NCBI GenBank assembly: GCA_002470605.1
Contig: DKND01000078.1
Span: forward strand, 2,164 to 7,378
Origin: Opitutia bacterium UBA7397
GTDB taxonomy: Bacteria; Verrucomicrobiota; Verrucomicrobiia; Opitutales; UBA953
Reading direction: 5' to 3'
Length of the DNA stretch: 5,215 bases
Shown here: in pieces, positions 1-5,215 of the stretch
Layout: each line of letters starts with the position of its first letter
How positions within the stretch are numbered: position 1 is the first letter of the stretch
Translations under genes and position numbers: made by a program
The notes under the pieces: generated by a model
What the model was told of the DNA's origin: nothing
Database searches by the model: none
What the model saw: the letters and a program-made list of their open reading frames with translations, nothing else

Positions 1-1
1 C

Positions 2-1294
2 GAAACGACCGAAAAGCATCCAGCGCTGGCCTCACTGCGCAGCAACCTCATCCTGACGCTACTGTATGACCTGACCGACGACACCCGCGCGCTGCTGCGG
101 CAACAAAGTCTTTGGAATCAGCACCACTCCGAGCCGCTTCACTCACAACGTCGGCCCCACCTTAATACGCCCGACGAAAAACGCCGCCTCAAGATTGGCT
201 ACGTTTCGGCCGACCTGCGTGATCACGTCGCTGGTCGCGCCCTGCTTCCCGCCTTAACCCATCACGATCGGGCGCGATTCGAAGTCGTCTGCTATTGCCT
301 AAATCCGCACGATGCCATGACGCCTTCTTACAAGTCGCAAGCCGATCTTTGGCGCGACGTGGGACAGCTGTCCGATGAAAAATTAGCGGCCGTCATTCAA
401 GACGACCAGATCGACCTGCTTATCGACCTAGGGCTTCACACGTCCGAAAATCGTCTCGTCACCTTCGCCCTCAAACCTGCCCCAATTCAAATCTCCTGGA
501 TCGGCTATCCGGGATCTTCCGGGGTCGATGCAATCGATTACCGTTTGACCGATGCCTTTCTCGAACCCCCTGGCGGTGAACCCTGCATCTCTCCGGAAAA
601 ACCTTTCGTCTTACCGCACCTGTGGCAGTGCTATGTCGCCCCCGAAGGCGCCGCCGAAGTAAGCGAGCTTCCAGCCCAGCGGAATGGCTACGTCACTTTC
701 GGATCGTTTAATAATTTCTGTAAAATCACCCCCGCCATCCTCGAATGTTGGGCGCAGATTCTCTTGGGCGTTCCAGGCTCGCACCTCGTATTATTAAATA
801 ATCCTGGGAGCCATCGTGCACGCACCCGAGAATTCATGCACCAAAGAGGCATCGCACCCGAACGGATTGAATTCATCGACTACGAACCGACCACGCCGAC
901 TTCGCATCAAGGCAGTTTCCTGAAACGTTATCATCGGATCGACATCGCGCTGGACACTTTCCCCTATAACGGGATGACCACGACGTTCGATGCACTCTGG
1001 ATGGGTGTGCCGGTCGTGTCCTTGATCGGCCAAACCAGCGTCGGTCGCGCCGGCTTGAGCATCTTGTCCAATCTTGGACTTCCTGAATTTGCCACCGACA
1101 CCGTCGGAGCCTACGTCCACCAGGCCATCGAAACCGCCCAGGACTTGTCACGCTTGGCGAAACTCCGTCAAGGATTGCGCCCCCGCATGGCAGCCTCCCC
1201 GCTTTGCGATGCGATCAGCCTGACTCGCGATCTCGAAGCTGCTTTCCTGAAGATGTGGAACGACTGGTGTGCCGCTCAGGCCACTAAGGCATAA
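2..1294 (+). CDS. GT41 family (SPINDLY/OGT-like) glycosyltransferase, C-terminal part; 5' end outside the window
   Basis: The reading frame is open from the first complete codon at base 2 to the TAA at 1292-1294, giving 430 residues with no start in the window. The ATG at 317 is internal: conserved sequence continues upstream of it, including a SNL-x-L-x-L-x-Y-x-L segment at residues 14-24 and LKIGYVSADLRDH at 63-75. These match the linker and first Rossmann lobe of GT41 enzymes. Other hallmarks are H75 (aligns by eye with the catalytic-region His of OGT), LGLHTSENRL (143-152), PAPIQISWIGYPGSSG (159-174), FGSFNNFCK with K241 (the UDP-binding Lys position), and the nucleotide-binding block D318-TFPYNGMTTTFDALWMG. 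The last has Met325 where human OGT has His; bacterial members also vary there. The family transfers a sugar, usually GlcNAc, from a UDP-sugar to Ser/Thr of cytoplasmic proteins. A TPR array normally precedes this domain and would lie upstream. No signal peptide can be assessed. Family assignment is strong; donor and acceptor are unknown. Confidence 0.9.
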   Translation, partial: ETTEKHPALASLRSNLILTLLYDLTDDTRALLRQQSLWNQHHSEPLHSQRRPHLNTPDEKRRLKIGYVSADLRDHVAGRALLPALTHHDRARFEVVCYCLNPHDAMTPSYKSQADLWRDVGQLSDEKLAAVIQDDQIDLLIDLGLHTSENRLVTFALKPAPIQISWIGYPGSSGVDAIDYRLTDAFLEPPGGEPCISPEKPFVLPHLWQCYVAPEGAAEVSELPAQRNGYVTFGSFNNFCKITPAILECWAQILLGVPGSHLVLLNNPGSHRARTREFMHQRGIAPERIEFIDYEPTTPTSHQGSFLKRYHRIDIALDTFPYNGMTTTFDALWMGVPVVSLIGQTSVGRAGLSILSNLGLPEFATDTVGAYVHQAIETAQDLSRLAKLRQGLRPRMAASPLCDAISLTRDLEAAFLKMWNDWCAAQATKA

Positions 1295-1309
1295 ATTAGG
1301 CTTATTTTC

Positions 1310-1365
1310 AGGAGGCAGGATTGATCATTAACCTTTGCAACCCCGCCAAGGTCCGCCTGTCTTAA
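1310..1365 (+). promoter_or_regulatory. Strong Shine-Dalgarno followed by a 14-codon TTG-started reading frame (possible leader peptide)
   Basis: AGGAGG at 1310-1315 is the best Shine-Dalgarno match in the window. It sits 5 bases before a TTG at 1321, which opens a frame reading MIINLCNPAKVRLS and ending at TAA 1363-1365. That stop lies 4 bases before the GTG start of the sulfatase at 1370 and in a different frame. Ribosomes loaded here could terminate and restart on the sulfatase, which lacks a well-spaced Shine-Dalgarno of its own: AAAAGGG at 1364-1370 abuts or overlaps the GTG. Alternatives are a chance match, or a one-base error or frameshift that hides a longer sulfatase N-terminus. The rest of the 1295-1369 gap shows no convincing -35/-10 pair and no terminator hairpin with a T-run. 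The role is inferred, not demonstrated. Confidence 0.3.
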
Positions 1366-1369
1366 AAGG

Positions 1370-2929
1370 GTGCACTTACCCCGCTTCGCTTGCCTGTTGC
1401 TCATGCCTCTGGCCACTTTCGCCGCGGAGGTGAAGAAGCCTAACATCCTTTGGCTGATCGCGGAAAATATCGGACCGGACTTAGGTTGCTACGGCTACCC
1501 TGTCGTCAAAACCCCCAACCTCGATCGGTTGGCCCAAGAAGGGATGCGCTACCGCTTAGCCTTCTCCACGTCGCCTTTTTGCTCCCCCAGCCGCTCCGCC
1601 ATACTGACCGGAATGTATCAGACGTCCATTGGCGCCCAGCATCACCGCTCACACTTCATCGAAGGGCTCGATGCCGACTTCACCCTCCCGGCGGGCATCC
1701 AGCCCTTCACCCACCTCTTACGCGACGCTGGTTATTATTGCGCTAATATCAAGACCATCGCCGGCCACCCCGTCGGCACCGGAAAGACCGACTTTAATTT
1801 CAAAGTCACTGGCGAACCCATAATGACGGAGTCCGCCGCTAAAGGGCGTTCCGCTGAAAAAAATAAACGTAATAATTCTAATTTTACAAAAGTTTTTGCC
1901 GGCGATGAATGGACGAATCTCCCCAAGCATCGCCCCTTCTACGCTCAGGTAAATCTCCCCACAGTCGAACGCACCATCAAGGGATGGACTGGCTCAGCCA
2001 GTAACCCTTGGAACGGGCAGACCCATCCGGCCATCACCGATCCAAGCTCGGTCACCGTGCCCCCGTATTACCCTGACCACGAGATCACTCGCAAAGACTG
2101 GGCCGGCTATCTCGATGCGGTTTGCGGCATGGATACGCGTGCCGGTGAAATCCTCCGCCAACTCGAAGCCGACGGCTTGGCCGACGATACCATCGTCATC
2201 TTCTTCGCCGACAATGGACGGCTCGAACACCGCGGACATGGCTTCTGCTACGATAGCGGCGACCGCGTGCCGTTCATCATCCGCTGGCCGAAGAACTTCC
2301 CGGCCCCGAGCCAATACCATGCCGGCAGCACCAGCGAACAGATCGTAAGCCTCATCGACCTGACCGCCACGACGCTCGCTTTCGCGGGCCTGCCGAAACC
2401 TGCCGGCATGCACAGCCAAGTCTTCATCGGCCCTCAGGCCGAACCCCGCACGGCCGCGTTCATCGCCCGTGACCGTCATGATGAATGTGTGAACCGTATC
2501 CGGGCGATCCGCACCGAGCGCTGGCGCTACATCCGGAATTTTATGCCCGAACAGACCTGGATGGCTTGGCATCGCTACAAAGACGCCTGCTACCCGGTCG
2601 TCCCGCTGATGCGTAAGCTATTCGCCGAAGGTAAGCTGACCGGTCCGCCCTTGGCGCTGATGGCTACCACCATGCCGGCCGAAGAACTTTACGACACAGA
2701 GGCCGACCCTTTTGAAATCAATAATCTGGCGAACTCTCCCGACCCCGAGCATCAAAAAGTTCGCGCCGATTTACGCCAACGACTCGAAACCTGGATCGAG
2801 GAAACCCACGACCAAGGACGCACGCCCGAGGACCCTCGGGTCGAGGCGTACATGCAGCAACAGATGCACGAACTTTTCGGAACCCCCAGCTACTATCCAG
2901 CCTCTTGGCAGCCCAAACCCATTAAATGA
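1370..2929 (+). CDS. Secreted sulfatase, heparan N-sulfatase (SGSH-like) branch, divergent active site
   Basis: This 519-residue formylglycine-dependent sulfatase starts at GTG 1370. It is the only recognised start codon between the upstream in-frame TGA (1322-1324) and the conserved region that keeps a full signal peptide: hydrophobic ACLLLMPLATFAA at residues 7-19, likely cut after A19, no lipobox. The ATG at 1403 would remove most of it. The core begins with KPNILWLI (23-30). The maturation motif CSPSRSAILTG starts at C71, the Cys converted to formylglycine. KTDFNF (139-144), PPYYPDHEITRKDWAGYLD (231-249), FFADNG (278-283), CYDSGDRVPFIIRWP (293-307), RDRHDECVNRIRAIR (367-381) and YIRNFMPE (387-394) recall the SGSH-like group common in planctomycetes and Verrucomicrobia. 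Odd points are AEN (31-33) in place of ADD/AED, H290 where Lys or Arg is usual, and no evident catalytic His around NLPTVERT (195-202). It probably removes sulfate from a glycan outside the cytoplasm. It overlaps the next gene by 4 bases. Class is confident; activity and substrate are not. Confidence 0.9.
   Translation: MHLPRFACLLLMPLATFAAEVKKPNILWLIAENIGPDLGCYGYPVVKTPNLDRLAQEGMRYRLAFSTSPFCSPSRSAILTGMYQTSIGAQHHRSHFIEGLDADFTLPAGIQPFTHLLRDAGYYCANIKTIAGHPVGTGKTDFNFKVTGEPIMTESAAKGRSAEKNKRNNSNFTKVFAGDEWTNLPKHRPFYAQVNLPTVERTIKGWTGSASNPWNGQTHPAITDPSSVTVPPYYPDHEITRKDWAGYLDAVCGMDTRAGEILRQLEADGLADDTIVIFFADNGRLEHRGHGFCYDSGDRVPFIIRWPKNFPAPSQYHAGSTSEQIVSLIDLTATTLAFAGLPKPAGMHSQVFIGPQAEPRTAAFIARDRHDECVNRIRAIRTERWRYIRNFMPEQTWMAWHRYKDACYPVVPLMRKLFAEGKLTGPPLALMATTMPAEELYDTEADPFEINNLANSPDPEHQKVRADLRQRLETWIEETHDQGRTPEDPRVEAYMQQQMHELFGTPSYYPASWQPKPIK
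1988..2002. repeat. 15-bp perfect inverted repeat inside the first sulfatase gene
   Basis: ACTGGCT-C-AGCCAGT has two perfect 7-base arms around a single C. It could fold into a short hairpin with a 3-base loop and a 6-bp stem. It lies within the coding sequence, in the segment encoding GWTGSASNPW (residues 205-214). That segment looks like a poorly conserved loop in this sulfatase. No T-run follows, so it is not a terminator. It may be chance. Confidence 0.35.
2926..2929 (+). promoter_or_regulatory. ATGA stop/start overlap coupling the two sulfatases
   Basis: The TGA stop of the first sulfatase (2927-2929) overlaps the ATG of the second (2926-2928). The bases just upstream (GCCCAAACCCATTAA) contain no Shine-Dalgarno match. 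Translation of the second sulfatase therefore most likely depends on ribosomes that finish the first and restart, which would tie the amounts of the two enzymes together. The overlap is seen directly; the coupling is inferred. Confidence 0.7.
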
Positions 2930-4227
2930 AAACTGACCTCCGTCCCCTGCTCGCGCTCTTCCTGCTCCTGCCGCTCGCACTCATCTCGGCCGAAGCACGC
3001 AAGCCCAACATCCTCCTGATCGTCGGCGATGATATCGGTTACGGTGATCTTTCCAGCTACGGCGGTAAAGACGTCGCCACTCCGCATCTCGACGCGATCG
3101 CTGCCGCTGGCATGCGCTTTACCAGCGGTTACGTGATGGCACCAGTCTGCGGACCTTCCCGCGTGGCCATCTTATCCGGACGCTACCCCAGCCAAATTCT
3201 TCCTTATACGGGCAACCCAGCGCACGGCTCCGATGTTGGACTTCCTCGCGAACATCGGCTGATCTCGGACCTCTTGAAGACCGCAGGCTATCGGACGGGC
3301 GCCCTCGGCAAATGGCACCTCGGAGAAAAATCCGGCTTCGAACCGCAAGCCCGTGGCTTCGATTCATTCTACGGCTTCTTAGGCGGAATGCATGATTACT
3401 ATAAAGCCGAAGACAAACAATGGGGGCCGATCCTACGCGATCGTGAACCAGGCGAACTCAAACAATACCTGACCTTTGCCCTTGCCGAGGAAGCCGCCGC
3501 CTTCATTCGAAAAAAAGACCCCCAGCCTTTCTTCCTCTACCTAGCCTTCAACGCCAACCACACGCCCTTACAAGCGCCCGAAGAATTTCTGGCAAAAACC
3601 GCCCACCTTACGACGCCCATGCGCCAGAAGAATGCCGCGATGACATTAGCCCTCGACGAAGCCGTCGGACGGGTGATGCAAAGCCTCCGCGAATCCGGCC
3701 AAGAAGAAAATACGTTGGTCGTATTCATATCCGATAATGGCGCGGCGCTCATCAAAGGCTCCGCCGAAAACGGCGGGAGCAACGCACCCTTGCGGGGCAG
3801 CAAAATTGAGTGCTGGGAAGGCGGCATCCGCATCCCTTTTTTCATCCAATGGAAATCCCACCTCCCGGCGGCGCAAGTATCCGATGAACCCGTGTGCTCC
3901 CTGGATCTGCTCCCTACACTTCTGGCGGCAGCCGAAGCCACCGTCCCCGCCGACCAGAAAGTCGATGGCCATGACCTGCTTCCATGGCTTAGCCAAAAGA
4001 ATGCCGTCCCGGCCCGGGGTATTTTATATTGGAAACTGTACGACAATAACTTCGCTATCCGGGAAGGGGATATGAAATTCGTCCATGTGGGAAAAACGAG
4101 CGGCTTGTTCAATGTCCGTAAAGACCCCTCTGAGACCAACGACCTTGCCGAAGCACACCCCATCCTCGCGCACCAACTTGAAGCGAAATGGAAAGAATGG
4201 AATAAACTGACCCTCGCCAAAAAATAA
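2926..4227 (+). CDS. Secreted sulfatase, arylsulfatase A / GalNAc-6-sulfatase type
   Basis: This 433-residue protein has a clear signal peptide: MKTDLR n-region, hydrophobic core at about 7-20, probable cleavage after ISA at A22, no lipobox. Mature sequence follows with KPNILLIVGDDIGYGDLSSYG, where D35 and D36 are the expected metal-binding pair. C75 in CGPSRVAILSGRYP (75-88) is the formylglycine-forming Cys of the C-x-P-x-R signature. GKWHLG (128-133) supplies K129 and H131. H212 in FNANHTPLQAP, D270/N271 in ISDNG, and K293 in the RGSKIECWEGGIRIPFF block complete the usual active-site set. The C-terminus carries LYWKLYDNNFAIREGDMKF (367-385) and a short LFNVRKDPSETNDLA end, normal for compact family members. 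It hydrolyses sulfate esters, probably on a polysaccharide, outside the cytoplasm, after activation by a formylglycine-generating enzyme not encoded here. The start is fixed by the signal peptide and the ATGA overlap with the preceding sulfatase. Exact subfamily and substrate cannot be decided by eye. Confidence 0.93.
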   Translation: MKTDLRPLLALFLLLPLALISAEARKPNILLIVGDDIGYGDLSSYGGKDVATPHLDAIAAAGMRFTSGYVMAPVCGPSRVAILSGRYPSQILPYTGNPAHGSDVGLPREHRLISDLLKTAGYRTGALGKWHLGEKSGFEPQARGFDSFYGFLGGMHDYYKAEDKQWGPILRDREPGELKQYLTFALAEEAAAFIRKKDPQPFFLYLAFNANHTPLQAPEEFLAKTAHLTTPMRQKNAAMTLALDEAVGRVMQSLRESGQEENTLVVFISDNGAALIKGSAENGGSNAPLRGSKIECWEGGIRIPFFIQWKSHLPAAQVSDEPVCSLDLLPTLLAAAEATVPADQKVDGHDLLPWLSQKNAVPARGILYWKLYDNNFAIREGDMKFVHVGKTSGLFNVRKDPSETNDLAEAHPILAHQLEAKWKEWNKLTLAKK

Positions 4228-4248
4228 CCCTACTATCCTCCACGTCTT

Positions 4249-5215
4249 ATGCGCCCTCTCCTTGCTTGGGTCTTAGTCTCTAATCTTATAAGTCTCGTCG
4301 CTGCGGAACCAGATTTAGCCGAGCACTTCGCCCTACCCCCGCCTGCGGCCGAAGCCTCGCTTCCGGGCGAAGGCGCTTTGCGTCGCTATGACGGCTACGT
4401 GAAGCGCTGGAATACGAGCCGCCCCCAGTGGGCCAAAGATGTGACCAACGACCAAGGTGCCGTCGTCTTCTTGGGCGACTCAATCACCCAAGGCTGGGGC
4501 ACGGATTTCAAAAAGTCCTTCGAAGGCATGAAGCTCGCAAATCGCGGCATCGGCGGCGACACCACCCGCGGCATGCTCATTCGATTACAGGAAGACGTAC
4601 TCTCGCTCCACCCGAAAGCGGTGGTACTCCTGATGGGCACAAATGACATCGAGGTCGAAGTACCCGTCGATGCCATCGGCCGTAACTTCCAGAAGATCGT
4701 CGCTGCGCTCAAAGCCCATGACCCGAAGATGCCAGTCATCGTCTGTCGCGTCTTCCCAAGCTCCGCCACGAAGAAGCGTCCGAAAGAAACCATCAACGCC
4801 GTCAACGCGCTCTTCGACGCCGCGGTGAAGAACGACCCGCAGTTCACGGTACTCGATACTTATGGACTCTTCGCCAATGCCGAAGGTGACGCCCTCCCCG
4901 CCCTCTTTCCCGACCTACTCCACCTCAATGGTGCAGGTTACGCCAAATGGGCCTCCGCCCTGTGGCCGCTCTTCGCGACGCTCGGTTACCTCGACACTCA
5001 AGCCGAGGTATTCAAGCCCGACCCAGGCTTCGTGAGCCTCTTCAACGGCAAGGACCTCACCGGCTGGGGCTACCGTATCACCCCGCCCCGCAAGGCACCG
5101 AAGGCACCCAAGCCCGATGCTCCCTTTATCGTCGAGATCAAGGCCGAGGAGAAATTCGACGGGCAGGCCTCAAGTTCCGACGGACGTTACCGAGCCATCA
5201 ACGGCCGCCTTGTCG
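4249..5215 (+). CDS. Secreted SGNH/GDSL hydrolase fused to a DUF1080 (3-keto-disaccharide hydrolase) domain; 3' end outside the window
   Basis: The frame is open from ATG 4249 to the window edge (322 complete codons, no stop), so the gene is truncated by the window. A signal peptide is visible (MRPLLAWVLVSNLISLVAA, likely cut after A19). Residues about 68-248 form an SGNH hydrolase. Block I is VVFLGDSITQGWG with nucleophile S78, block II is NRGIGGDT (98-105), block III is MGTND with N132, and block V is PDLLHLNG with the D222/H225 pair. This domain is expected to be an esterase, for example removing acetyl groups from carbohydrate. From residue 260, FVSLFNGKDLTGWGYR opens a DUF1080 domain, and EKFDGQASSSDGRYRAINGRLV (301-322 region) matches its next conserved part. 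DUF1080 members bind or cleave carbohydrates; some act on 3-keto-glycosides. The 21-bp gap after the second sulfatase holds no Shine-Dalgarno, and shared strand and export suggest one operon. Domain calls are strong; substrate is unknown. Confidence 0.9.
   Translation, partial: MRPLLAWVLVSNLISLVAAEPDLAEHFALPPPAAEASLPGEGALRRYDGYVKRWNTSRPQWAKDVTNDQGAVVFLGDSITQGWGTDFKKSFEGMKLANRGIGGDTTRGMLIRLQEDVLSLHPKAVVLLMGTNDIEVEVPVDAIGRNFQKIVAALKAHDPKMPVIVCRVFPSSATKKRPKETINAVNALFDAAVKNDPQFTVLDTYGLFANAEGDALPALFPDLLHLNGAGYAKWASALWPLFATLGYLDTQAEVFKPDPGFVSLFNGKDLTGWGYRITPPRKAPKAPKPDAPFIVEIKAEEKFDGQASSSDGRYRAINGRLV
5092..5112 (+). repeat. Short tandem 9-bp repeat encoding Lys-Ala-Pro units
   Basis: AAGGCACC(G/C) occurs twice head to tail at 5092-5100 and 5101-5109, followed by AAG. 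It encodes the RKAPKAPKPDAP stretch (residues 281-292), a flexible, positively charged low-complexity loop just inside the DUF1080 domain. It probably arose by local duplication in a loop tolerant of length change. Confidence 0.5.

Noticed and set aside
790..802. AT-rich perfect inverted repeat ATTATT-A-AATAAT
   Set aside because: It falls on the codons for the VLLNNP strand of the GT41 domain and is explained by TTA TTA AAT AAT codon use; no sign of an operator or terminator.
317..1294. ATG 317 as the start of a complete 325-residue glycosyltransferase
   Set aside because: The frame is open to the left edge and the 105 residues upstream carry conserved GT41 sequence (LKIGYVSADLRDH), so 317 is internal.
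1285..1306. TAAG...CTTA inverted match just after the GT41 stop, considered as a terminator
   Set aside because: Only 4 bp pair, the stem is AT-rich and interrupted, and no proper T-run follows; not a rho-independent terminator.
1368..1381. Possible small hairpin GGGT/ACCC over the GTG start of the first sulfatase
   Set aside because: Only a 4-bp stem with a 6-base loop; too weak to claim as a regulatory structure.
1994..2572. Minus-strand open frame of 192 codons opposite the first sulfatase
   Set aside because: Fully antisense to conserved sulfatase sequence, with no recognisable motif and no ribosome-binding site; a coding shadow.
3537..4220. Long open frame on the minus strand (227 codons) opposite the second sulfatase
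   Set aside because: It lies wholly antisense to a gene with all sulfatase signatures, its translation resembles no family, and it is rich in Arg and Ser as expected of shadow frames in GC-rich DNA.
4235..4240. TCCTCC before the SGNH gene, considered as a Shine-Dalgarno
   Set aside because: It is the complement of a Shine-Dalgarno on the coding strand, so it cannot pair with 16S rRNA; there is no minus-strand gene it could serve.
4395..4847. Minus-strand open frame of 150 codons opposite the SGNH domain
   Set aside because: The plus strand carries all SGNH blocks here; the minus-strand translation shows no family features.

Overview
The window looks like a piece of chromosome from a bacterium of the Planctomycetes-Verrucomicrobia-Chlamydiae (PVC) group, most likely Verrucomicrobiota or a relative. 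This is inferred from gene content, not from a marker gene. The grounds are two adjacent secreted formylglycine-type sulfatases, an SGNH hydrolase fused to a DUF1080 domain (an architecture typical of Planctomycetes and Verrucomicrobia), moderately high G+C, and weak use of Shine-Dalgarno sequences. All genes lie on the + strand and are closely packed.

Layout. (1) From the left edge to 1294: the C-terminal catalytic part of a GT41 (SPINDLY / O-GlcNAc-transferase-like) glycosyltransferase, whose N-terminus lies outside the window. (2) 1295-1369: a 75-bp gap holding the only strong Shine-Dalgarno sequence seen, placed in front of a TTG-started 14-codon reading frame that ends 4 bp before the next gene. 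(3) 1370-2929: a secreted sulfatase resembling the heparan N-sulfatase (SGSH-like) branch, with several departures from the usual active-site signatures. (4) 2926-4227: a second secreted sulfatase of the arylsulfatase A / GalNAc-6-sulfatase type with intact signatures, overlapping the first by ATGA. (5) From 4249 off the right edge: a secreted SGNH/GDSL esterase domain followed by the start of a DUF1080 domain.

How the genes fit together. The last three proteins each carry a signal peptide with a probable cleavage site near residues 19-22 and no lipobox, so they probably act outside the cytoplasm. The gaps (4-bp overlap, then 21 bp) suggest one transcript. Together they look like part of a locus for breaking down sulfated, acylated glycans: two sulfatases of different specificity remove sulfate esters or N-sulfate, and the SGNH/DUF1080 protein removes acyl groups and acts on the sugar chain. 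The substrate cannot be read from the sequence. The GT41 enzyme is a cytoplasmic protein-glycosylation type and may be unrelated to the degradation genes despite sharing their strand.

No tRNA, rRNA, CRISPR array, insertion sequence, integrase or convincing rho-independent terminator was seen. Nothing here clearly amounts to a previously undescribed system. The most unusual items are the divergent first sulfatase, the leader-like reading frame before it, and the esterase-DUF1080 fusion.
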